DNA of 41,870 bases from Cruorifilaria tuberocauda (lineage: Eukaryota > Nematoda > Chromadorea > Rhabditida > Onchocercidae): positions 1-41,870 of the forward strand of contig JABVXU010000467.1 in the NCBI GenBank assembly GCA_013365365.1. Reading direction: 5' to 3'. Both the position numbers and the translations under genes were made by a program. The notes beneath the pieces were generated by a model. The model had not been told where the DNA came from. It saw only the letters and a program-made list of their open reading frames with translations, and ran no database searches. Below are positions 12,501-24,600 of this stretch, piece by piece; position 1 is the first letter of the stretch, and every line of letters begins with the position of its first letter.

Positions 12501-15460
12501 CGATGGTGAATCATATGTTATGTAAGTTTTTCCATCTGATAAGTGAGACTTCTAGGTTTCAAATAATTTGATAAGTGAGACTTCTAGGTTTCAAATAATT
12601 TGATAAGTGAAACTTCTAGGTTTCAAATAATTTGATAAGTGAGACTTCTAGGTTTCAAATAATTTGATAAGTGAGACTTCTAGGTTTCAAATAATTTGAT
12701 AAGTGAGACTTCTAGGTTTCAAATAATTTCTGATAATATTTTCATTGATTCAACTATTTCTAATTTTAGTTTCCATTGACTAATTCTTCTTGCATAGCGA
12801 GAAAATATGAAACATTCGAGGTAAATCAAATTTTCAGACATCCAACCGAAAATTACTCTTCCTGCATCGCAATTCAACTTCGACCTATCAAAGATGTAGC
12901 TGTTGACCTTCATATTAAAGCTTTCGTTGGATATGCCAAAAGGTTAATGAACTTTTTCTCAGGGTTATCTTAATTCTGTTAATATAGAAAACTTGATCAT
13001 ATTGATTGATCACACTTGAAACATTATACACTGAACATATTGATGATAATTGAATTTGGAAAATTTTGATTAAATATTTGACTTAGAAAGAAGAAAATTT
13101 AATTTTTAAAGCTGTTAATAATTGCTTGAAGTTTTGAGTATTGTAAATTATGCAGTCTTATCTGAACATTCAATTAAAGATCATCTGAATTTCTTGAGTT
13201 ATAGAAAAATCGTAAAAATGCCTGGAAACGAGAAATAATTTTAGCACGCAGTTACACGTATTCGAAGTGACAAGTAGCATTCCACGTTTTGTAATGTATG
13301 CGTTCAATGCAGAAATTACGGCAAAACCGGAAGGAAAAGCTGAATTTCACATTAATGAACGACCGACACGTGTAATTTGCTTTTACTATCTTTAGAAATC
13401 AATTTTATCAGTAAACTTTCGTAATGAACTGAAATTAGTATTAAAATTACGGCAATTAAATCATCAAAGAAAAAAAAATAATTCGTTTAAGTTAGCAGTT
13501 TGGATTCATAGCAACTTTTTGCTAACTGATGAAAAACTTTGCGAAGATGAATTCAAGCTAAGCGCTAATTTCACCAGCCTACGAAACAACGAACCGCTGA
13601 TTATTGAAATGGATGAGAACGGAAAGGTTATCTTCTAATCATTTCTGGTTTTCTTAATTCATTTCTGAAAGACCTGTTAAAAGGATACTTTTGGCTAATC
13701 AGGAAGGCTTTCTGCTATGGAAGAGTTTTTTTACTGAATCCATTTCTGATTTAATTTTGCAAGCAAATTTTAGCATAGCTTGAGATTCAGTACTACTAAC
13801 TATTAAGCTATCGCTTGATCAGAATTGCTATTTTCATTCAGTTTGAGACTTGCGGAAATGATTTAAGTTACTTCCATTTGTGAAACTTTCGCAACTGAAA
13901 AGAGAAATGCATATGTAACGAAGAATATAAGTAAGTATGTATTCGATTAATTGGATGTTTTATTTAATTGTATTACCTTACTTAATTCATTAATTATCTC
14001 AATGCAATGAGAGATAGGAAGAAATTGTCTAAACATTATTGATTGATTCTTTCAACCTTTTTCAATTTATCATGAAACACAAAGAAATTGAATTGATAGT
14101 TGATAATAATTCAAGGTTAAGGTCAGATTGCACTATCATTTTATATTACCCATTTTTATCACAATTTTACTACTACAATTAAAAGTATCGATTGAATTTC
14201 CATGAAAAAAGATGGAAGAAAAGTAGTGATTTCAAATATTTGATTAAAAATTTTTTAAAGGTAATAATTCGAAATAACGATATCGAATTAGTCGGTAATA
14301 TCATTCAGTCAATCGCGGAAACTTTTGAAATTACTGAAATACAAACAACAGCACACTTTCCTCAAGAAATCACCAAACTTAATGATATCATTGAAAAGGT
14401 GTTTAAAAATACTTTACTCTAAGGTTGCATATTCGATGAGTATTTTGATCAGGCGGAAATTTTAATCGTTAACGAAACTATTTGAATTGCATGAATCACA
14501 ATTTATTATTAATCATTGAGTTAAGTATTTCTAATATTAAGAAATATTAGTATTGATTAAAATTTTCATATGAAATGGCTGCTAAGTTTAATTTTTAAAC
14601 TGATCATTGTTTTTCCTTTATAGCTACAAGAAATGTACATCATGCGTGATCGATTATCAGTTACGATAGCTGAGCGATCTAATTCGATTAAAGAAATGTT
14701 AGTGCGAGCTGAAGATGCTCGAACAATCAATCAATTGTAAATCGCTACATTATTCCCGAGATATCAAAATAACTATTTTCCAAAATATCAAAATGATTTT
14801 TATTTATTTGCTTTTTTTTTTTTAAATTAACTTCTAGTTTTAGTTGGCAATTTTCTGATCTCAAGATAAGCTAAGAGATAGCAACATTGATTGATTTCAA
14901 TTAAACGCTAATCAATTTTAATATTTTTCAAACAGCCGTCTGATGAGTAAATATTACCAGAAGATGCATACATTGAATCAGGCGATGTTAGCTGATCATA
15001 AAATACGTTGCAATAATCACGAAGAATTACTTAAAGTTTTTCGAAATCTAAATAAAATTATCGAAAAAGGCTCACGATTGCGAGGTTTAAATTAATCATA
15101 TTGTCAATTTAGCGCTAAATTTTTAATTTATTGCTTAATTAAAGTGACTATTGAATTAATTTATTGTTTAATTAAAGTAACAACTCAATAAATTACGGAA
15201 TTACGGAAATATTATCATCATTTGTAAAGATAGAAAAGTATTACAATTACTATTTACATTTAAATACTAAATTTCATTTTCCTTTTTTCGAACTATACTT
15301 CCGTAAATTATTAAATTAAATATTTTTAAGCTTGCACAAATTTGATATATTTCATATTTCAGTTGGAGCACCGGCCAGTCGATTAATTTCAGCATGTCGA
15401 AATGCGATCGTCGAAGAACATTTTGATATGCTTCAAAAAATTATTCTATTCGGTGTATGA
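9587..15460 (+). CDS. bbs-2: Bardet-Biedl syndrome 2 protein (BBSome subunit)
   Basis: Fifteen exons: 9587-9712, 9879-10067, 10325-10483, 10701-10958, 11104-11221, 11423-11511, 11980-12057, 12373-12521, 12838-12942, 13245-13369, 13496-13626, 14261-14398, 14624-14736, 14936-15084, 15363-15460. They give 674 aa (human BBS2 is 721). Co-linear BBS2 landmarks include an N-terminal beta-propeller with [28 protein letters not shown] and RLWRIKSK (about 1-315), a short helical region (about 300-345), a GAE-type domain with AEGIF and [14 protein letters not shown] (about 350-500), a platform segment with FTSLRNN and GNIIQSIAE, and a C-terminal helical hairpin with [14 protein letters not shown]2 is a core subunit of the BBSome, which moves membrane cargo in cilia; in a worm this points to ciliated sensory neurons. 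The ATG at 9587 is the first after an in-frame stop at 9578. The exon 10-11 junction needs a weaker GTGTAA donor. Exon 9 is taken from 12838 because an earlier acceptor at 12769 runs into a stop. Confidence 0.93.
12538..12729. repeat. 32-bp minisatellite, six copies, in bbs-2 intron 8
   Basis: Six head-to-tail copies of a 32-bp unit starting GATAAGTGAGACTTCTAGG begin at 12538, 12570, 12602, 12634, 12666 and 12698. Five are identical; the third has one G-to-A change (GTGAAAC). Such uniformity implies recent expansion, and copy number is likely to vary between individuals. The array sits between the donor at 12522 and the acceptor at 12837. Confidence 0.97.
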
Positions 15461-15629
15461 TGCGGATATTACTGATCTTTAGCTTACATGATGTATCAGG
15501 AAAATTACGTCTTCAGGAAATGATATATTTGTTGTAACGGATTAATTATATAAAGCCAATTTAATAGATATATAAATATTGATTGAAAAAGTAATTTATT
15601 TTCTTATACAAGTAATAAAACGGATGGAT
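15461..15629. other. Tail-to-tail junction of bbs-2 and testican
   Basis: Only 169 bp separate the bbs-2 stop from the testican stop. A plus-strand AATAAA at 15614-15619 would serve bbs-2, and a minus-strand AATAAA at 15600-15595 lies 30 nt past the testican stop. If both are used, the two 3' ends overlap by tens of bases, and bbs-2 cleavage would fall at or inside the end of the testican coding sequence. Polyadenylation use is inferred from the signals only. Confidence 0.55.
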
Positions 15630-18600
15630 TCATAATTCCGCCACAAGTTCTTCCTTTTCATTCTCGTCCATTTCGGTTGCTGAAAATAAATCAATCATGA
15701 ATGAATGATTGATCAATGAATCAATGAATGACATTTTACGTTATTAAATTTAACTTGAACGTCCCTCAAAAATCAAAAAATCGAATTTGTTGTAGAATTC
15801 ATAAAATTCAGGATTACCATATTGTCCACAATCCGGAAGACGTCCTGTTACGCGTGATTTATCAAATTCCCGGCCATATTTATCAACACACCAACAGGAA
15901 TTCTCATGACATTGTTCTGCCTTGTAATATCCTTCCAGTGTACAACGTGGATGATAAGCTCCTGAAATACTTTACCTGTTTAACTCTGCCAAAATTCATA
16001 ACAGAATTAGCATACAATGAAAATACATCTTTTAAAGTAGTAAATGATTAAATGACTTGAAAGTAGATCATTCTTCAAACCTTTATGATAGTGGATTAAT
16101 TGAATCTCCAACCAATCCTATTTTGTTAACATCTTTATCAAACTTTAATTTATCAAGTTTTAATTTAATTTTAATTAATTGATTAATTTAAGTAGTATCA
16201 ATTAATGATTCTCAGCTTCAGTCACTGTTTTTCAAAACTTTAACTGATGAAGCATGAGGACAAACCAGTACCTAACAAATGAGGATCTTGCTGATGTCTT
16301 GCTGCATGACATGGTGGTTCATGACGATCGTCATCGGCCCAAGTAAAACAATCACACCATTCATCCAATGTTATCACGTTATCATTACCTGGTTCCGTAT
16401 CTACAGTGATATACCTTATCACTAATCATTTTCAAATAGAAAAAAGAAAACGTAAATCATTGATAAAGTGTAAATTGTATGAATCTCTTATAATTGGAGA
16501 AACGCTTTTGCGCTTATTCTAAAGACGGCCAAAAACGTGATCAGATATCTTCGACGTGAAAAGACGTAGAAGACTAACCACAACGATCAATGTATGCTCT
16601 CAGACATTTCTCCCTCGAATCTTCCTCCAATGGAGCTAATTCCTTCATGCTCAATTCTCCGTCATTATCACCATCCCATTGCTGGAACATCCACGCCACA
16701 TCTTTACGGCACATCGTCCTATGTTCTGCAAACGTCTAACAATTGACGTGTAATTACTTACCTTTGCCTATTACAATCTTTCCCTTTACCTTTCTTTTAT
16801 TCATTGGAAATATACCGAAATTACTCAAAATTTGCGAGTTACATGCATTTTATGGTTTATTGATTAAAAGCTCAGCTAGCTGACATAAAATAAGTTAAAA
16901 CTTTTACTCCTAAAACGTTATTGTTTTAAATCATCTTTTCAAAATCTTTCTGCTTTCATTTCCATGGATTCCAATTATCTGTTTACAGTAAAGATCTAAG
17001 TAATCATTGATAAGCAAAATAAGGCAATCAATATTTGAATTTCAATAATGATTATAAGAATGGAAAAATAAATGTTATCATTCTTGCAAACATCCTTCAA
17101 TTCTCTCAATCACTTAAAATCAATCATTTTAAATTGGCATGAAATTTAATTTCAAATCAACTAATTCCATTTTTTTCCGTCAAACTGATCGCCGAAATTA
17201 AATGATTGGTGTTGCTGAAACATGAAGAAAACATGTGTTATCGAATATGGCATCCTTTATCGTTCCGTACAACTTGTCATCGGAGATAAGCATCAAGAAA
17301 GAAAAACTGATTGGCACTGATATTTTCAAAGACTTACTGATCGTACGACTCGTCTAATTCATTTTTTTTTCTTCATTCTCTTATCAGTTATTACCACCGT
17401 CAATTTCATTTCTTTTTTTTTAAACTAGAATTTTTTCAACAAAGTTTAAAACAAAACTTTGTTCTGATAAACAGATCCATTTATATTTATTAAAATAATT
17501 GTTGGAAATTTTCTATATTTTAGATTTATCTTCCTCTCGTACTTTTTAAAGTTAAGTATTAAAACTATTTTGTTAGATTTTTTTTAATCGCTTTTCTAAT
17601 AATTTTTCCTGTAAAGTTAAATTTAAAATAATTTGAAATATTTTAATTGGCGAAATGGAAAAATTAATTTCTTTATGTGAGGATTCCCTGCAAATTTAAA
17701 TATAGAAAAAATTTTATATTTGAATATTTATATTGAATAAATAGAGTACTTGAATTGAATATTTGAATTAAAAATTATTCTCGGCATTCTGTCACTGCAT
17801 TGAATTCAATTTTAGTTGCAAATAATAACATGATATTTTCTTGGATATAAATTCGAAAATGTTTAATTTTGGATTGAAAGTTCATGCGAATTCCGCTTTC
17901 ATTTTGCATAGGTAATTAAAAATTAAAAATAAATGTTTGCATCATTTCAATTATTTTAATCTGAAATTAGATTGCATGATTTGCAATAAAATTTGATCAC
18001 AAAAAAGCTAATTAATTACTCATTGGTATTGCTTAAATCTACAGTCTCGAGTTCATGATAAAAAGAGAAAGTGAAAGGTGTGAGAAGAGTTCGAAAGGTC
18101 AAGGTCGATCGGGATTCATGAAGTTTGTTAAACTGAATAATAGCTGACTAGTTACCAAATTCGAGGAGAAGCAACGAGAAATCTAGGAAGATTTAACCTT
18201 TCCGATTCAATGAATGATTCATATTAATTCCAATTTTTGTCTTTTTATTTTTCAACAAATCCAAAATGCAAAAGTTATTTCCATTTCTTTTGTTTTAATT
18301 TTCATTTTATCAATCTACCTTTATTGTCTCTCTCCGAACAATCATTTTTCCCGTCTTTTCACTCATCTTCAACTCTTCTCTCTCTCTCTCTCTCTCCTTT
18401 CTCTTCGTGTTTAAAACTGGAAATATTGAAATGAAACCGAAGTTTGGCGCTTAATTTGATAGATTTAATCAGTTGGAAGCATATGTATCCTTGGCTGACT
18501 GATTCCATTATGGCTGTTGATAGGCTGTAAAATTAATTTGAAAACTTTGAGGGTCACCTGAGAAGGAATTTTCAAATTCATGCTATGGTATTAACAGATG

Positions 18601-21600
18601 AAGAAGATTCTGTGGGTGTGCCTGTCAATTTGATGAAAATTGAAATTCGTCATTTATCGATAGATTTTCAAAATTGGAGGGATTGAGGGTCTCTTTCTCT
18701 CTTTCCCTCTCTCTCTCTCTCTCTTGAATCTTCCCGCCGAACAATGATTGACCATAAACTGGCTCGTAAAATTTGAACAAATTTCGGCTCAATTTTAATT
18801 TCTGGTATTTTTCGGGAAGAGATCGATATATCTATCATTAGTCAATCAACGATTAGAACCTATGATTATCATAACTTCAATTTTATTAATTTGCACTGAT
18901 TAAATGAGCAACCTATCTTCTCAATAGAGAATTAAATTTCAATCATTCTCAAATTTGTAATAATTCCTAAATATCTTTTCATGTCTTATGCTTGAAACTT
19001 GAAAAAGGAATTGATGCCAACGAAGAAATTCCGAAATATTAAACGGATGAAAAGTGCAATAGCGGTCCATACTGAATTTACAATATCGATCATTATTGCA
19101 CTTTTCATCCGTTTTGATTTTTCGAAATTTTAAAGTATTACTCAGAATGTTAGAAACATTTTCATAAGACTAATATATAATTATTTAACGTAAGATTATA
19201 TGTTCCAATGTCCAACGTCTACTTACGTAGTATCCAATATATTGTTCACGTATTATCGTTTAAAAGCTATCCGATAGAAATAAAATAAACTCCATAGAAG
19301 AGAGAAGAAGATGGGAGGAGAGAGGAAATCGGGCAGGAAGAAATTCTGGTAGTTACGACGAGGCAGGGGAACAGTCCAACAACATACCTTTGCGTCATTG
19401 CTCTAAAATCGCTCATAATCCAATTAGTCGGTGAAACGACATAAACAAATACTTGTTCCAATCATCAAAACTTAATCAATATCATCCCGAATTACCCCGA
19501 AGGCTCCCCCGCGTTTTCTTTATTCCATCACTTCCACTTAATCCGTACCTTTTCCCAATTTATTTCTCCTATTTTTTAGAATTAATTTGAAAAGATAACG
19601 AGCATCATTTCCTAAAATCTCATTAAAACTCGACCTGTATTTTATCTATTTCAAGGGGGTAAAGAAACCGGAAAATGGAGAATGATATTTTCGGCATTTC
19701 GCTATCAGATCACTTAGAATGATAAATTAATTTACTTGAAAATAACTGTTACTCGTAAATTGTATCATGCTACAGTAATTTCATAATGTACAGTAATTTT
19801 TCTAATTTCATTTTTAATAAAAAAACAAATGGTTAGCATTTTATTCTTAAGTGAAAATTTCTCCGGAATTTCCTGATAAGCAATCGTATATATATGATAT
19901 CAACTGCGATAAAATCTTGTAAATTACTAATTTCAGGTTTTCGAGGCATTTTGTCATTTCCATCTTAATTAATAAAAAGGCTAACGAAACCTTTTTATGC
20001 TTCGGAATACATTTTATTCAAATTTAAAACTATTGGGAAACAAATTAGTGTAAAGTAGTTGAATAGAGAAAAACGGAAAAAGTTGGAATGCAACAACAAC
20101 CGGAAATATTTGTAAAAGCTAACAATCAAAAAGACGGAGAATTACGTCTATCACGTAATTCCGAAATACTACTTTATTCACTATGCAATGGTATATTTGC
20201 AACCGTTGCTTTCCTTTTCTTTCTTTACTTTGTTTTCAGGTTAGTATTTGTTCAAATTTTAATTTTAAATTAATTTTTTATTTTGTAATATTTCCAATAA
20301 TTGCATTAGAATTTAGGTGTATTAGCAAATTAATAGCAAAATATATTAATTAGTTTAAGTTAGCAGATATTAATTTAATCGTCACTATTTTGTAGTTATA
20401 CATTTGTTCGCTAATTTTTATAACTTGGCTAATTTACTTTAACTTACAATTATATCTGATTACTCTTATTCGCGGTTTGAAATTTTGCCTCGTCCATAGA
20501 AGACAAAAACAGCTACCTTTTATCATTTTCTGACAAACGAATGATTTGAAATTCAAGCTAACTATTATCAAAGTGATAATTCTGATCGTTATCAAGCAAT
20601 AAAATTATCACAGTTGAAATGTTTTTCTTCCTATTTCTACTTTTATTACTTATCATTATTCAGCTTAGACTAAAACGAGAGAGAGAAAGAAAATTCGTGA
20701 TAATAGAAAACAGTATTACTTATCATCAGTATTACTTATATTATATTACTTATCATCAGTATTACTTATATTATATTACTTATCATATCATATTATCATA
20801 ATCACTATATTACTGTATAATGTTGTGGTTTTTAAAAATTTTAATTTGTTCCGAAACATTAATTTTCTTGTGCTTGAAATTAATGATGCTTTACATAATA
20901 CAAATTTATATGTAGGTATTTAGTCCTTTGATATATACCGCTCTGTTATAAAAGGACTGAAGGTTGAAGGTTATCCTTGACATTTTTGTAAAATTACGAA
21001 AAGGGAGAAGTAAAATCTTAAAGGAGAAAACTGGAAAGGAGCAATTCTAATCAATGTCCTTTCTTTGGTCTGATCATAACTAAGATATTATTAGCAGAAT
21101 TAAATTTAGATTTCAAATATTTCTGGTAAGTTTGGCCATGTTTGCGGATATATGTTTGATTAACTTAAATTTGTTAGAGTTATAAGTTACTGCATTGACA
21201 AAACAATACTTTGTTGTTAGCAGTGAAATATTAAGACGAGTAAAATCTAGCTATTTTTTTGAAAAAAACGTTGAATATTTTTATGAGCATTAATTAGGCG
21301 TTAATTAATGGACATTAATTAATTCACTTCTGCAGGTTAGAGGAAATTTTAATAATGAAATCTTTTACAATGCTATAACTTGATAAATTTATAAAGCTCT
21401 TTTTCTTATTTTTCTATTGATCCGTTATCATAGGTAGGAAAACAGGAAAAACAAGGAAGTATTACAGCTTGACATAATTAATTAATTAATTAATTAGAGC
21501 ATTGTCAAGTAGTTTAAATAAATTTTGAGATACTTTTTTCTTAAAAAATTTCAATAACATTGCAAATATTGTTACTCTTTTTGTTCAAAATTAATTATAG

Positions 21601-24600
21601 GAAATAAGTGAAGATGGCGAAAATTAAATGTTAATTAATTAGAAACTCTATTAGTTTTTTAATTGCAGCGATTCAAAGTTAAACTTAGTATACATTTTAG
21701 TTAGTATTACTCGTTTACCTCTTATTGTTTGCTTTTAATGCTAACAAAGACTGAAGTGGTCTAACCTGTATTGCTAAAGTATTATAGAAAAGCAATAAAA
21801 AGGTAATTGAGGAATACTTACTTATGTAAATATTGTTGTAAGAAAGCACAAATTTTAAATGAATGCTAACATTTTTATACTGCTTAATTAATTTTTCCCT
21901 ACTATTATTCTCTCCCCACATTTTCCAAATAATCATTTCATTAAAAGGTAAAAGGTAGTTTAAATATGGCTGTTAATGCCTAAACTTATTTTCTAATTAT
22001 ACATTTAGTTAGTATTTAATTCAAATTTAAATTAAACGAAACAATAGTATCAACAAGAGACACATGCTGTGCTATTGCATAGTATGACTTGATTGTCTTA
22101 GCAATTCCTGATTTTAAATTATTCCATGATCATTTTGTAATCTATCATGGAAAAGTACGGGTTGCATACACGCATGAATTGTAATAAATCACGATTAAAA
22201 TTTGCAAAGCTCAATTTCCCACGAAATGCTACAGGAAAGATCGAAGAAGGTCATCGAGGACATAAAAATCAGTAGGGTGCCATCAGCGCAAACCATGAAA
22301 CCTACCATCATCTACGGAATAATATCACGATTTTTAATTCTCTTCATATTATTATCACTATTATTACTGTTATTACAACCAACTATGAAATGAAAGAGGG
22401 AAGAGATTCTTGAAAAATAAAAATTCATTATAAGGGATAATTTTCATCCTATTTAGGTATATAATCAAAATTTCAACGGAATCAAATAGTATGAGAGAGA
22501 AGGAGATTGAAGAGGGATGCATGAATGATCCTCCACCACCTTATCAGGTAAGCTTGTCTTTTATCTTTTTTCAAATTAAGAAGATAAAAATAAAAAATTA
22601 ATAAATCCATGCATCAAATTTTTATGCTCTAATTTCATACTACTCTCAAATTCGATACTGTATTTTCATTTTTACTGCAATTCAAATTTATCCAGAACAG
22701 TTACAAAATTAAACTTACTACTAAAGAAAAGTTTTAGATAAGATAATGCACGTTGTAGCGAACTTTCTTCTTAATAGAATTATTCAATTATTTCATTATT
22801 TTCTTTTAATAAAATGAATTATCATGCAGGAAGTAGTAGATGGAATACGGTATTAAGTATTTCCGTAAAAAGAAAAACAGTACATACTGTGTAACGGTAA
22901 TCCGGAATCGACAGTAGCCAATTTATGCATGTCACTGAACCATTGCAATAATCGTCCACCAACACTGTGCAGCTTTTTCTCGTCACATTCTACAAATATT
23001 GTATTTATTTATTCATTGGTAGAAACGGAAAACATTTCAATGCATTTCTTTTTCCGGATAAGTACTGTAAATATGAACAAACCGGATGAAATATGCTTCA
23101 ATTGAAGGAGAGAAAAAGAAAGAGAATAACTGAGAACTTATGGAAATGAATTATTGTATAAGTTTTATTGATGGTAATTAATTAATTAGTCTTTCCTGTA
23201 TGTGGAATATCTTAAACTTCAACTGATTATTATCATTATCAATGAACACTATAATATCGATGTATATTTATCAATATAATATCAATTTTTTTTATTATTA
23301 TCTTAGATATGATATGAAAATATGCAAATAAGTGATTACAACTGATAAGATATCGATTCAGAGTTTTTCTTCATCAAAAAAGACTATACCATTTCATTTT
23401 TTCATAATCCCAAATGTATTCAAATATTTCTATTGAATCTTCTTATCATACTACTTCCTACCTCTGTATGAACTTTGGAAATTTTTTGATTACTCTATTT
23501 TATTTTTCGTTTTTGGTATGCTGTTAAATTAGTTATGGGAAATGGGAATGATAAATAAAATGGCATTAATGATAACTTCAACAGGTATGAATCGGAAGTC
23601 GAATTAAAAAGCTTGAAGAAATAATAAGGCAAATTTCAAAGTTTTTAAATCGACATGAATGAAACAAAAAATTTTCTAACTTTCAATTTCGTTTGTGTTT
23701 TTGAATTCTCAAAATTATAGAAGTTAATGAATACCGTATTTCGTCGTTTCAATATGCTTGTAATGTCGGGGAAAATGTTTATGCTTATGCTGCGGTTTTA
23801 TTTGACCTGATTTGTAATGGTTTGTCTTCTGAAAGTGTTTCATGAAACTAGAATTTAATAATTATAAATGTTATCAAACAGGAACAATTAATTAATTAAT
23901 TAATTAACAATTGATCACCAAAATTATCAATTAAGCTTAAATAATTTATAGCAGTAATGATATTACTTCGCTATTATGGTCGATTAGTTCACCACTGGCA
24001 AATTCAATATGAACGCCATCTCTGCAAAAAAAATACCATTATCACTGGCATATTATGATTACTGTTATTACCGTTACCGTATTCCATGGACAAATTGAAA
24101 TTAAAATAATTCTAAAAAATCAATTTAAAGTTCAAAATCAAAGAAAACAATAAACGGACAATTAATTTATGTGTGAAAATTATGGAATAATTTGAATAGA
24201 ATTGAAGAAACAATAGTAATTTCATTTTGTAAATAATAATAATTTTACCTTGTATATACCGTAACGTAAACATTAAGATTATAATAATAATATTAAGAGT
24301 ATTTTTTATATGCGGATATTATTGATTTGATAGTTCAATGGATATTAGTGATTTGTGGATATTATTGATTTGATGGTTCGATTAAAGCAATTTGTTAAAT
24401 AATTACTGGAATTTTTAACTTAAATTAAATTTTCAAATATTTATCATTTATCTTATCATTGTTGGTTGATAACAAATGAATCATCAATGATATCATTTAA
24501 ACAGTATAATGTAAACAAATTTGATAAACAAAACGTACACATCGTGAAGTTTATCATTTTTGATACAGCGTGCTGTTTTTTCACTTACAGCACAAAGCTC

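Larger units (their letters stand above)
16726..20087. other. Left part of testican intron 5
   Basis: No exon is needed here: testican exon 5 (ending 22888) joins exon 6 (starting 16725) directly in phase. The stretch holds simple CT repeats and an inverted repeat, listed separately. A 64-codon minus-strand frame at 19461-19267 ends beside a GTATG donor-like site but has no good acceptor and is not required by the gene model. I regard it as non-coding. Confidence 0.6.

Noticed and set aside
12770..12837. Earlier acceptor for bbs-2 exon 9 after TTCTAATTTTAG
   Set aside because: In the phase set by exon 8 it reaches a stop after three codons, whereas the acceptor at 12837 restores the BBS2 alignment (HPTENYSS).
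19267..19461. Minus-strand open frame with a GTATG donor, considered as a testican exon
   Set aside because: Testican exons 5 and 6 join in phase without it, it has no good acceptor, and its sequence matches no part of the EC domain.
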